This document shows positions 1 through 10,984 of a stretch of DNA of 64,000 nucleotides, piece by piece. The stretch is from positions 4,216,001 to 4,280,000 of the forward strand of contig OZ316896.1 of NCBI GenBank assembly GCA_973895155.1, read 5' to 3'. Source of the DNA: Marsupella aquatica. Lineage: Eukaryota > Marchantiophyta. The number at the start of each line of letters is the position of its first letter. Positions within the stretch are counted from its first letter, which is position 1. The translations under genes and the position numbers were made by a program. The notes beneath the pieces are model-generated. The model was not told the DNA's origin. It did no database searches and saw only the letters and a list, made by a program, of their open reading frames with translations.

Positions 1-118
1 TCGCGTTCTCTGGACCTTGTCGTTTTAGTTTGCAGTGTGATACACAATCATTAGATATGAAGCCTTTTTGAATTCGTTCATTCAAACAAATTCGTAATTG
101 AGCTTTTCTATGGCACAG

Positions 119-1075
119 GTGGTTATGAGGAAAGCCCAGAATGTGGCTCAGGCAGTGGTGCGCACAAGACCACCGCTTGGACTTGCAAGTTGGTCCTGTA
201 TGGGTGCCCGTCGACGAGCAACAGTCTCTTCAAAGCCAGCCTTGGCCAATAGTTATGCTTCATCCTCCTCACATGCAGAGGATATGACAGTGCCAGATGG
301 GGGCATGGTTGTGAAAGAGATGGTTGTGGAGGAGATGGTCCCAGAAGATACAGGTTCCGGTGATTTGGATGCAGAAGACCTGCTTGCTTCATATGACGTG
401 AATTTCCATGTAGACGAGGAGCAAAGTCAGATGGAGGCCGAATCTTGGGTCCGGGAGAGTTTAAAGCAGAGCGAAGAGAGTGAATATCCTCTTCTTCCCG
501 GAGATAGAATATTCAAGACAGAGGAGGAATTTAGGGAACACTTGGAGGTAGAAGATGACGATGGTGAACTTCCTCATACGGTGGATGGTGTAGATATTGA
601 AGAAGAATACTTATGGCAGCAACTAGAACAAGAACTAAGTCGCCAAAGGGAAGATAGTAGGCTGGTACGAGAAGAAGAAGAAGCTGCTGCCAGGGAAATC
701 ACTCGGGAGGAAGAGAACTTAGTATCCACAGCTACCGAAGCTGGCCAAGAAATTGTTAGTGAGCCTGAAGAGGGAGGATCCCAGCAAGTCTCCAATCGGT
801 TTTACCCTCCAGGACGGCTCCTGCACCTTGTGAGTCCTATCCCGGTCCCCGATGCCGATGGTTCTAGCTCTGACACCGAGAATCAGAGAACAAGGGTGGG
901 AATATTTTTGACTGATCGCAAGCTCTACGGAAAAGTTCGGCTGTCACGAACTATGGTAGCGGATCATTACATGCCCAATTATAAGAGGATGATAGAAGCT
1001 CTTATCGTTGAATTAGAAAAAGAGATTTCAGAACAGGAAGGTGACTTACATCCAGATTCTGAGGCACCTGTGTAA
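119..1075 (+). CDS. Class 3 lipase, last exon (partial gene)
   Basis: This is the C-terminal exon of a plant class 3 lipase (the group once called calmodulin-binding heat-shock protein-like or sn-1 diacylglycerol lipase-like). The reading frame opens at a splice acceptor (pyrimidine-rich tract, then CAG ending at 118) and runs to TAA at 1073-1075. Near the start, the RTRPPL and SWSCMGARRR segments resemble the linker after the lipase core. An acidic, Glu-rich stretch follows (about residues 50-230). The end carries FYPPGRLLHLV and then ELYG-type KLYGKVRLSRTM and ADHYMPNYKRM, which are typical of this family's tail. The catalytic GxSxG serine region is not here, because the upstream exons lie outside the window. 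The family hydrolyses acyl esters of glycerolipids, so that role is inferred by homology. The exon start is supported by the acceptor and by phase 0, but no transcript was seen. Confidence 0.72.
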   Translation: MVMRKAQNVAQAVVRTRPPLGLASWSCMGARRRATVSSKPALANSYASSSSHAEDMTVPDGGMVVKEMVVEEMVPEDTGSGDLDAEDLLASYDVNFHVDEEQSQMEAESWVRESLKQSEESEYPLLPGDRIFKTEEEFREHLEVEDDDGELPHTVDGVDIEEEYLWQQLEQELSRQREDSRLVREEEEAAAREITREEENLVSTATEAGQEIVSEPEEGGSQQVSNRFYPPGRLLHLVSPIPVPDADGSSSDTENQRTRVGIFLTDRKLYGKVRLSRTMVADHYMPNYKRMIEALIVELEKEISEQEGDLHPDSEAPV

Positions 1076-1258
1076 TATACAGATAAACCGGGGTACGTTA
1101 GCACCTTTCAGGGAACCAGCTCTCCATGCACACCTCGTGTACTGCTCTACGGTCTGCTCTTGTAAATACTAGAACAAATTTTGGCAGGAGGCTAGCAGTC
1201 CTGAGCTTGCCAAGGGTATTCACACTGGCCCTTCATTGCAAGTTTAGGATGCTGGTAG

Positions 1259-1264
1259 AATAAA
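1259..1264 (+). terminator. Candidate poly(A) signal of the lipase gene
   Basis: AATAAA lies 184 bases after the lipase stop codon, within a plausible 3' UTR. Plant poly(A) signals are loose, so this is suggestive only. Confidence 0.35.
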
Positions 1265-1500
1265 ATCCCGTCTGGAATTGATAGAATTTTTATACCCCAT
1301 CCTGGGAATAGATTCGCTCTGCTCTATTACAGTGAACTTCAATCTATAGGGGTAAGGTGCAATCCTTTTTAGAAACATTGCAGAGAGATGTTTTGTTTGG
1401 TTCAGATGCAGATTATGTATAAAAATGATACAGGTGATTCTGGGACTTCGATTCTGACCAGAGTCTGAAATTGAGTGTTGGCGTGAGATACACCTTTGAA

Positions 1501-1915
1501 TTGGTTGAGAAATAAACTAGGGTGTGTAAATAACATAGAAGATACAATTGGAGTCTCAAATCAAAGTCTGTCTGTCTGTCAACTCTACTTTTGTAGAAAA
1601 GTTTTAGTATTGGCTCAGTGTGACTATGGTTCTCATACAACTCTAAATTCGTTGAGAAATACACTAGGGTGTGCAAACTACATAGAAAATACAATTGGAG
1701 TCTCAAATCGAAGTATGTCTATTAACAACTCTGAGTTATAATTTTGGCTGTGTGACTATGGTTCTCAGACATCTCTGAATTGGTTGAGAAATAAACTAGG
1801 GTATGCAAACTATATAGAATGAAAATTGGAGTCTCAAATCAAAATGTCTGTTTGTCAACTCTACTCTTATAGAAAAGTTATAGTATTGGCTCAGTGTGAC
1901 TATGGTTCTCAAGCG
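1501..1915. repeat. Diverged tandem repeat, three ~130-147 bp units
   Basis: Units begin with a TTGGTTGAGAAATA-like phrase at 1501, 1648 and 1780. Each unit then holds ACTAGGGTGTGCAAA, an ATTGGAGTCTCAAATC block and a GTGTGACTATGGTTCTCA block in the same order. The spacing is 147 and 132 bp because one unit has lost internal sequence. There is no coding signal. This is an old local tandem duplication downstream of the lipase gene. Confidence 0.85.
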
Positions 1916-2229
1916 TGTCATAGTGATCATAACCTTGCCAATTGACCAAGCAATTGCTACTTTATGAAGAGGTAACAACAAATATTATTCCTAAAAGCAA
2001 TATGTTCTGTGAATTTATCACTTTGCTTGTCATAAGCGTTTAAGATGAACAATATTCATCATTGTCTGAACTCACCATATTTTTGCAAATTAGTCAGTGG
2101 ACCCTTTGTTCATCCAAGGAATGTGTGTAAATTTGTTTTTTCTTTGAACAAAGATATAAATTTTTTCAGCCAAAAGGATTGGGGATACTTTAAACCCTGC
2201 CAATTGCCGGAGTGAAACTGCTAGCCGTG

Positions 2230-2553
2230 ACCCTATAGGCATGTAGTTACAATTATAGAGATACTAGTGAGCGAAAAGGTAAACTGAAGGGCCATTTCTT
2301 CAGTCTGTTTCCAAAAAAGACTACTCTTGGGCTTCTAACCCTATAGGCATGTAGTTACAATTATAGATATACTAGTGAGCGAAAAGGTAAACTGAAGGGC
2401 CATTTCTTCAGTCTGTTTCCAAAAAAGACTACTCTTGGGCTTCTAACCCTATAGGCATGTAGTTACAATTATAGAGATACTAGTGAGCGAAAAGGTAAAC
2501 TGAAGGGGCATTTCTTCAGTCTGTCTCCAAAAAAGACTATTCTTGGGCTTCTA
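2230..2553. repeat. Three near-identical 108-bp tandem units
   Basis: The phrase CCCTATAGGCATGTAGTTAC starts at 2231, 2339 and 2447, exactly 108 bp apart, and the units differ at only a few bases. Each unit contains a 7-bp hairpin, ACTGAAG paired with CTTCAGT across an 8-base loop. The low divergence marks this as a recent amplification, unlike the older array at 1501-1915. Confidence 0.95.
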
Positions 2554-4599
2554 ACGTGGAAATTTAATCTCTAATTTACTTTTACATAAAAGCTGATATT
2601 ATTAGAAGCTACTATCTCGCTGGGGTGGTGGACTGCCAAAATTTGTGCAACATTGTGCTATCAAAATAGGTTTTGTTTTGTGACATTAGCTAAATTTTTG
2701 AAAAGCTAAGAATGTCAAAATGTTTCCATTATGTTCACTGGACACACACACCTTAGACACGAGTAAACCTGTTGGTCCAGAGCTTTTTAAATTTCGTGTT
2801 ACTCTGCTTTGATTTGATAACTGAACATTGTAGTTTTGTGCATAGATTTTCGAAAAGGGGAAATAAGTCTCAAATTGTAATACATAGAAGATGCATTACA
2901 ATAAGAGGCAAGTAGGAAACAACCCAATAAGAAACAACAAGCGATACTCTAGACAAGTGCACCCGGGCCTGGTGCGATTGCAGCTGTCCGACTTAGAAAG
3001 TTAATGCTCTTTTGGACTCCTATGATTACCTTGGTGGCTAAAGAATTCTATCGAAGTCTCCAAACTAATTCTATAAAACTTCCGCAACTAAGAATTGTAT
3101 GCTTGATAGCGCCTCTTATCCATTGGTCCACAACAAAGGAGCATTATAATTGCAAACTAAGACCGAGCCTACGCACTATTACTTGTGCAGGCCCAACTTA
3201 TGTGAGTACCACCATCCAAATTGAAAAACATCCCATGTCTTCATCTCAGAAAAGCTTCCATCTTTGACTCTTCGATTTGAACAGGATAAGCAAGAAGTGA
3301 CGGGCATGACAAAGAATCAGGCACCTGATCAGGCAGCTCCGTGACACGTAGCCACAATTGCTGATGACATCTCCTGCTCCAACCGCTTGTCACAAAATGA
3401 GACACAACGAGCTGAACGATGAGGCTGTCAATGTTTCGAATGCACATCCTGTCTTCAGGAAATCCTTCATGACAAGCCCTCGTTGATCCTCCTGTGGACT
3501 TACAAGAGAAATCCCGTATCCATCACAAATCCATCTATTTGCTTGGTATGGATGCCAAAATTTGTTGGCTTCAACATATCCTATTATACAACCAAAAAAA
3601 ACCTAGAAGACAAAGAAGCAATTTTGCAGAGCTTGTTCAATTCTCCATATCTCTTGGATGGTTGATTATCGGTTGAAAGTTTAGAGACAATGGTCCTGTT
3701 CTCAAAGGCTCCTCATTGCATTTGGAGTGTCACTAAGATGACTACTCACTGATCCCAACCTAAAGGCCATTATTGAACCACGTGATGCTAAGGGAGGAGG
3801 GTCCTTAGCTTCTTTTGTTCCTGCGGTTTTGTTTGGGCAGTTACAAGAATACGGTTACTTTCAATGTTGAACACTATTTATTTTTATAAAAATAAATTTA
3901 TAAATGTAAGTAAAGGGATTATGGGTGAATGTTTTTAATCTTGTCCTTTGTATCAATAGGTTTGGATGAATTACTTTTAAGTATTCTTACATTACGTTTT
4001 GACGGCACGGCGTCCATAAAATTACACAAAAATTGACGTAAACAAGATGGAGAGGAGGTTATTCAATGCGCAAACATGACGCATCTTGTTTCATGTGAAT
4101 GTTGCTGATGTGGCGCGCTGTGGAGTCTCAAATTTTGAAAGGGACCTCTAGTGGGGTCCGTAATGAATTGGTGGATCCCTCGTTGTAAAGATTGTAAGGA
4201 AACTAGTACATGTTTCTCATATTTTTATTATTTACGGACCCCCATTAGGGATCTCTTGCAAATTCTCTGCCATGAGGTTGTGCCACATCACCACAACCAG
4301 TCATAAACAGGAATGATCTTATTTTTAACAATAACAAACGTGCATATTCCTGTTTGTGGCAGAAGCAATGTAATTTGTTGGGCGCCATGCCGTAAATATT
4401 AAACGTAAAAAAAACCAAAATACAAAGGAAGAGATGTCATTTAGTAAAACAAAGTTACCATTTTGATGTTTGTCAAAGATATGTCAGTGTTTTATATCAA
4501 AATGTCTGTATTTTTTAATTGTTTGCAAGTTTTGAAAAAGCAATCAATAGAAATGTACATAGTTAAAACCCCTTTGGCTTCACATTGTAAAACTAAATA
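2554..4599. other. Intergenic, no supported feature
   Basis: AT-rich sequence without a coding pattern. The short open frames near 3.0-3.7 kb show no domain, codon bias or splice context. Some short phrases are locally repeated (for example the Asn-type TAATTGGTGGA region near 4.15 kb), but no boundaries can be set. Confidence 0.5.
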
Positions 4600-5013
4600 A
4601 TCAATCTCCTTAGTACTTGATAAAATATGCCAATGTTTGATTCATTGGAAAACTCAAGATCAAGATTTAGAAACTTGTGACCTCTTTAGTAATGTCTTGA
4701 TAAAATGTCTCAATGTCACACTCATTGGAAAGCTAGAGTAAAATTAAAAACTCATCATCTCCTTAATACTTGACAAAATCTATCAATGTTAGGTTCATTG
4801 GAAAGCTAGAGAAATTTAGATACTCATGATCTCCTGAGTACCGTGACAAAATTTGACATGAAATTTGTCAATGTCGGACTCAATGTTGGAAAGCTAAAAG
4901 AATTCATGAATTCATGATCAAAATTTCTTATATTCACTCATTGGAAAGACGAAGAAATACAAAAACTCATATGGAACTTGACAAAATTTGTCAATTTGAG
5001 ACTCATTGGAAAC
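4600..5013. repeat. Highly degenerate tandem array, ~70-95 bp period
   Basis: At least five decayed units share the order CTTGACAAAAT, TGTCAATGT, then CTCATTGGAAAGCTAGA. The CATTGGAAA core appears at about 4643, 4722, 4796 and 4939, and again near 5006. Units vary in length through indels. The array is much older than the 108-bp array 2 kb away. Confidence 0.75.
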
Positions 5014-5663
5014 CCTTTCTCGATTAAGAGATATCACAATCTTGTCACCGTCACAAACTTAGCCGCTATAAATTGATTTATTTGATTACGTCGCCATTGC
5101 TTGTCCACAATGCTTGCTTCGCGACTTGAATTGTTCGCATCTCTTAGATAGTCTTCAACTAAAGCTCACTCTGAACACAGGTTGACGCCAAATGCAGCCT
5201 CTATGTCAAAGAAATAATTGTTGGTTTTCCCCTCACACCATAGCTTTCTTAAATAAAAATAACTATAGATCCTTTGTGTGAAGTGATGACTCGTTTGTTT
5301 TGTGTGTTCTTCTCACCGAATCGACAAGCGCTCTTTTACTAACAACTGAGTGTTGTGCTCCAATGTGTCTTGCGGTGGTAATGCTCAATGTAACTCACAA
5401 ACAATCAATCAAGAATGGTTGAAAAATGATTTCTCCAATGTGTAAGCAAAACCTATCAAAAAACTCACTTCCTCCACATTCAACCTTCCGTTTGATAAAT
5501 CTCTATCTTTTGAGCATTTGTTTTGTACGAGCACACACCAACACCATCGGGAGACTCAAAACCGTCGGATACCGCCTTGATGAAAATTAATTTCATTTAA
5601 TTACATACACATTCCTTAGATGAACATGGGGGTCCACGGATTAATTTTAATTTTAAAAAGAAT
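5014..5663. other. Intergenic, no supported feature
   Basis: AT-rich sequence with no coding, RNA or repeat structure that I can support. Confidence 0.4.
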
Positions 5664-5793
5664 GCATACACTGCAAAGTCAATGTTTACATCAAAATACT
5701 CATAACATTCTTAAGCGTGCATCACAAATCATTTCAAGGTTTCTCAAAAATACTAAAATATATTGTAAGTTAGGGCCAAAATTTTGATTAATA
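5664..5793 (+). repeat. Dispersed repeat family, copy 1 of 5
   Basis: This copy starts with ACACTGCAAAGTCAATGTTT and ends with GTTAGGGCCAAAATTTTGAT. The same start and end blocks, about 130 bp apart, occur at 30330-30465 and 54555-54680 on this strand, and at 53776-53903 and 55168-55275 on the other strand. The family is not recognised. Confidence 0.65.
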
Positions 5794-5994
5794 AATTTTT
5801 GCAAAAGACAAGATGTGTCCAGGTGTGCTAGTAGAGCCTTTTTATTCCTATGACACCAGTTAGGCTTTGGCAGACTAGGATAATGCACATTTGAGTTCCA
5901 GGCTCCACATATACGAGGAAAAGTGTAAACCCAAGGTGAACACAAACATGTGTTCACACTCAGAGTTTCACTCTTTAGGTGCTAAGGAATAAGA

Positions 5995-6202
5995 GGGCAA
6001 GAGGAGGAACTCTAGTGAGTTGGCTATGGCAAGTGGGCTATGGCTAGTGCAGTTGTATCGCATTGCTAGATTTCTTTCATGACAGTTGAGATAGCCCATG
6101 AATGAGCGGGCAAGAGGAGGAACTCTAGTGTGTTGGCTCTGGCAAGTGCAGTTGTATCACATTGCTAGATTTATTTCATGACAGTTGAGATAACCCACAC
6201 AG
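5995..6202. repeat. 113-bp direct duplication
   Basis: GGGCAAGAGGAGGAACTCTAG begins at 5995 and again at 6108. Each is followed by GTTGGCT.TGGCAAGTG, the GCAGTTGTATC block and TTTCATGACAGTTGAGATA. The first unit carries a further small internal duplication (GGCTATGGC twice). Confidence 0.9.
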
Positions 6203-6846
6203 ATAAACCACCTATTTTTAATGTTGCTGTTAAATGGATGCATGTTCACAATTGCTGACATTGTCTTGTTTGATCTAGATTTTCTTTAATAGAATAACAC
6301 TACCATGGTAATATTTCAAAGGGTGAATTATTGCCAAAATAGTCCCTTCTCCAACTTTTGACCAAAACTTGTTTTCGGCTATAGTTGGATCTAATGGTTG
6401 TCCTTTAGATGGATCCCACATACATTTCCTCCTATCAAACATAACTTCATTCCTCTCATCTTATCATGTCAATATCAGGTGGGCTCCAAAGTTCTAAAAT
6501 GCTCCTCAAACCTGTCAGCAAGCATCAGGTTGTCAATACTTGCAAAACCAATTGGAATGGAGTTTAAGATGCCATTTCAGTCCAGCTAAATTGATTGGTG
6601 GAACAGTCAAGCCAAAATGCGGATTGCCAATCAACCATGAATGGTGGACCTAGAGTGGGTAGCGAATGATGTGTTTGGACCACTTTGCAGGTTAGCTGAG
6701 TGAAGAGTACTGAAATTCAATGCTTTGAACTAAATTGAGGATTTGATCTTGCAATAACTTACAGAGAGTTCTTAGAGACCATTCAATCCTTTTCCCTCTT
6801 GGTGAGTTTTGCGTTGGTCGTGCCACTATCAAAAGAAGTTCATCAA
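6203..6846. other. 3' flank of ADAT1, no supported feature
   Basis: This lies downstream of the ADAT1 stop codon (minus strand), so it probably holds its 3' UTR and terminator. I cannot place the poly(A) site. Confidence 0.4.
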
Positions 6847-9800
6847 TCACTTTCCTTTCAACTCACTGGTCAAAAGTTGGAATGATTGATAGGACATCGG
6901 TTTCTTCAACCACTCTTTCAAAGGAGATGAATCAGCCCCAAGCAAAGTATTCCTCGTTTTATTGTACGATGCCGCAGAGACCTGGAACACAGCGAACTTC
7001 AAATTACACTAGACAACTGAGTAGGAAATCTAGATGTCACCTACTATGTCACAACATACATGAGTGATTAGTATCTTAGTAGCTAAGAGTCAAATGAGGA
7101 AAGATATCGGGAAGAAGAGTACCTTGATTTCATTATAACTAAGTTCAGCCATTTCTTGTAAAGGAGGGAAGTACCGCAACAAGAGGACGTATCTTTTCAG
7201 AAATGTCTTCCTGCACCAATACACTCAAATGTCACTGATGCTATATCACTTGAGACTAGGAGGAAACGTTGCTAGAATCCAACCGAAAAAGGAAAACACA
7301 ACACCAGCAGTTATAACCACAACTTAAAAGCATTTAGACAATAAGAGCCTCAACTACAATCAAAGAACTGAAACAAAAAGAATTCTGGACGTACTTGCAA
7401 ACAGAAGACTGGGTAGAACTATTCAGTGCTCCTTTACTGGATGTCCCTTGTTTTCGTCCTTTTGTACCCAGAATTACTTCATGTACTTCAGATGAATCCC
7501 ATGTCACAGAGTACCTTCAACGTTGCAGGAGTATATAAGATAGAATGAGAGAAATTCCCAAACGCAAGCTAAATTGTGAAATCATTCAAATTATGTGTGC
7601 GTTAAGGTCAAATTAAACACAATCAAACATAGGATTCTATTGCGCTATCAAGAGATCAAGTTTGATACCGATCAACCACAATCCCTAGTCTTTAGACGGG
7701 TGGAATAACAAAACCAAAGCAACCAAGTGTGCTTCCAAACTACGACATAGAGAACTGCAACGCTAAATTTCAAGTATTTTTCTACATTAGTGACCGCGAG
7801 AATCAACTCCTGTTTGCGATTGAGAGTCATTCTGAGAGCGTCTCTCACTGACAGAAAATGACTGCGAAATTCCCATAGGAACATGGAAGTTTTAGTACAT
7901 GTCAACAGACCCAAAGCCAATGGCAGCAAATAGGAGAATTACTGCAAATCTGTGTACATACCCACAAGCTAGAGGAGCAGAACCATCGTTAGGAGGTCTG
8001 AATTCGAAAGGTGGTTCTGGACCCCTCCACAGTCTTGGCTGAGCAATTAGAAACGATGTTTGATGAGACTTTGATTCCAGGAACATTGCCTATATAGATC
8101 TCAGGATTGGGACGCAAAAGCGTAGACTGATATAACAATGAGTTTAAAGTGACAGGCAGCTAACTGTATTCAACTTGAAGGGTAGTGATATGTCATGGAT
8201 GAGTGGAACAAGGCGCTTAAACAGGGACCGCTGTAGTGCTCCCAGTGCTTCTCTTCGAAAAGTCTCCTGTACAACATTCATTTTATTTTGACCATCTTTT
8301 GTGTTTGGAAGACCAACCACTGGATTGTAAGACGTGCTTAACATCCTGTTCAAGTTGCTGCCTACTACAATGGACGATAAATAAATCGGTTCTGAGATGA
8401 AGTGAGAAAGCAGGGCCCCTGCACACCGAGAAAGTGATCTGAGATGGATGCATCCAGGATGAGATACTAGTTTTAAACAACTTACAGCTCAAAATTTAGC
8501 ATCCTTCGCCGCTGTAACTTTTCTGAAACAAATTCCTCCAATGCCTGATTGTTGAAAGTAATACAACCTGAAGCTTAGTTTTCAAGAAGAAATACCTTGG
8601 AGTCCGAGCACGTTCCAACGAGCAATTTTGTCACTACAGCTCATAGACAGTGTTGCATCACCTCGACCAGGTTTTCTTCGTACCATTCCCGTGGCCTGTA
8701 ACTCTAGTCCGGACAGCAATTTGAGGCATCGCTCACAATGGCAATCTTTACCACTGGTCCCCAATGTATCAGTGATAAAAGAAACCTCGTCCTCTGTAGC
8801 ATTCGGGCATTGCTGTTCACATATACCTCTCGGAAAACCTGATATCCCAGCATTGCGCTCCGCAGTGAAAGCTTCCTCCCTAGTGACACCTGCCTCGATT
8901 CTTGCCAATTTAGCACCCGTCTGCTTAATGAAATTCAGTTGATCTTGGCGTCCGACTGTACTCTGTGACCGCTTCGTTGCTAGGTGTTGTCCAACAGCAC
9001 TACCTTCACAAATTCCGCTTGAAGATGAGAAAATACAAGCATCTCCACCTGTACAAGCAGCCATACCAATAGATATTGAGACTAGGACTCCAATGTAAAT
9101 GGCCCACAGCAAGCAGCTGTGACCCTTCGAGTCTAGTCAAGCAGGAATGAAAAGGGCCGAGACAATACGTGGTCGATCTACTTCGCACAAATCTCTTGCC
9201 TGGAACGTAAGAGCTCAACTATAGACATGTAGTGATTGAAGCGATGAGGACTTACATGGGTGTTGACTTATATAAAGGTGAAGTTGGAACCCTGACCGAA
9301 GCCGGCACTGTTTGTCTTGTGATTCTGATACCCATTCAAGAATAGGCTCTGCGATTCTATTCCTTTTGGTTGAAATGCTTCTATCGACGTGCGAAGCACC
9401 GACATTTTGATCCTTTGTACATAATCGCTCAATCTCAGAATACAAGAACCTGGGATAGCACATCAAAGACGGGTCATTCTACAATGCACAGATGGTTGAA
9501 GTTAAAAAAAAAGGCCACACACAAACAGATGGGGCCGATAAATTGCTTTCGCACAGATGCACTACCTATGAATAAATGAACGTCATAGAACGTCCAGTTT
9601 GGAGTCGTCCTCAACACTATCAACAGCACTTGTTACAAATCACAATTGCAGCACGTGAAAGACGCAGGAAGAGCAGTAATTTGAAGAAATTTCAATTCTT
9701 TGAGATATTCAAAAGTTATAATTATAAGACATTGAAACCATAGAAGGAACATCCACTGGCAAACACTCTACACATTGTCGCAGTATAACGCATTCGCAGA

Positions 9801-10567
9801 TAGGGTTGGAAATCTCTAAGTACTACTTTAACGACATTGTCTCGAGGAACTTATTCATCGACATCTATCATGTCAAAGGTAATCCTTCAAGTGTTGAACC
9901 GAAATCTTTTCAATTGCAGCAAATGAAAAGTGACAAGCGCACTTTCAAAAAATTTCAGCTTCTTAGTCTTTCTTGTACAGCAATGCTGCCTTCATCCCAT
10001 AGGTCTCAAAACACGTAAACTAGTTTGATGGAGCAAGGACGCCCTTCAGTCGTGAGAACATTGTTAAGACTATCCCCGTTTCAGAAATTGCAACCGTCTC
10101 AATTTAATGTGTAGGACATACCTGAGAAGGGCTCTTCGAGCAATGACTTCTGCGTGAGAATCATTCACTATATCCCCGGACGTGCTCATGCGAGAAGGCC
10201 CGATGCACTTCGTTCCGGTCCCTAGAGCAACAACCCGTAATCCGGCATCTCCACCTGATAGAAAGAGATTATTTCCGTCCCACACAAACAAAGGCGATCT
10301 CACCTCCGGAGACAAGAAATGCTGCTAAATTATAGGTTCATCCAACACTAACACAACATAGAGCAACGGAAAAAATTGTCGCAAACAACCAAGGGCGATC
10401 TCACCTCCGGAGACAAGAAATGCGGCTAAAACGGTGGCCTCAGAGCCCTGTGGTTTGCCCTTTTTTGGAAGACTTGCATACTTGGCCATCACCGTGTCCG
10501 CCACGATCCTGCCCCAATCTCCTCCTTCCCCTCCCCCATCGCTCTGCTCGACAGCCAGTTCGTCCAT
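6847..10567 (-). CDS. ADAT1: tRNA-specific adenosine deaminase 1, nine exons
   Basis: This enzyme converts adenosine 37 of tRNA-Ala to inosine in eukaryotes. Exons from 5' to 3' on the minus strand are 10567-10405, 10254-10122, 9449-9256, 9048-8596, 8418-8165, 8089-7962, 7514-7395, 7210-7123 and 6981-6847. All introns are GT-AG and the phases close to 1668 nt, 555 residues. Visible family motifs are [26 protein letters not shown] (zinc His and catalytic Glu), [13 protein letters not shown] (zinc Cys, split by an intron), [22 protein letters not shown] (third zinc ligand region), [27 protein letters not shown], and a C-terminal EWLKKP.SYQSF. A Cys-rich, poorly conserved spacer of about 100 residues lies between PCGDA and RKPGRGD. 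Human ADAT1 also has a long variable spacer there. The start was chosen at MDELAVEQ because conserved sequence begins soon after. The protein acts in tRNA maturation and is unrelated to its neighbours. Confidence 0.93.
10270..10429 (-). repeat. Duplicated exon end and 5' splice site in ADAT1 intron 1
   Basis: The true exon 1 end (CTTGTCTCCGGAG, donor GTGAGATCGCC at 10404) is copied 101 bp further into intron 1 (donor GTGAGATCGCC at 10303). The match covers about 25 bases of exon and 30 of intron. Using the inner donor would add 101 nt (a frameshift) and leave a 48-nt intron, shorter than plants usually splice. It is therefore probably silent. Confidence 0.85.
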
Positions 10568-10789
10568 GGTCCAAGCTTGTGAGGTCCTGCATTGCGGGTG
10601 GATGTCAATTCGGTATGCACGAGAGTGACGAAGGGGGTATTCCGAGACGCCCTTAAACCCTTCGTGTAGAGGACCTTCAAGAATTTTCCACATCTGAACC
10701 ACGCCCGTAGACCCTACCGGTAGAGGACCGACCTTATTAGCCCCGACAAATAAAAGAGAGTACAATAAAAATGTCACCAAAATATATTA

Positions 10790-10980
10790 CTCTTAGCCCT
10801 ATGCCATGCTAGTGCAAATATATTACTACAAACCCTATGCCATGCTAGTGCAAATATATTACTACGAGCTTTGCACTGGACTAGTAGGCTCGTAGTAATA
10901 TCAAGAACAAATGTGTGTGTCTGTCTTGATTATTATGAGCTTTGCATTTGACACACACATTTGTTCTTGATTACTACGAC
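10790..10980. repeat. Fold-back structure with direct repeats upstream of ADAT1
   Basis: Two direct copies of CCCTATGCCATGCTAGTGCA (about 10799 and 10834) precede an inverted repeat. Arm 10900-10921 (ATCAAGAACAAATGTGTGTG plus TC) is perfectly complementary to 10950-10971. The pairing extends outward through CGTAGTAAT / ATTACTACG after a 2-base offset. A nested palindrome of TACTACGAGC and GCTCGTAGTA spans 10859-10898. The structure lies 220-410 bp upstream of the ADAT1 start codon. It could be a fold-back or MITE-like insertion. Confidence 0.85.
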
Positions 10981-10984
10981 CTTT

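Noticed and set aside
2230-2553. A CRISPR-like array.
   Set aside because: Units are contiguous 108-bp tandem copies without variable spacers, and the window is plant nuclear DNA.
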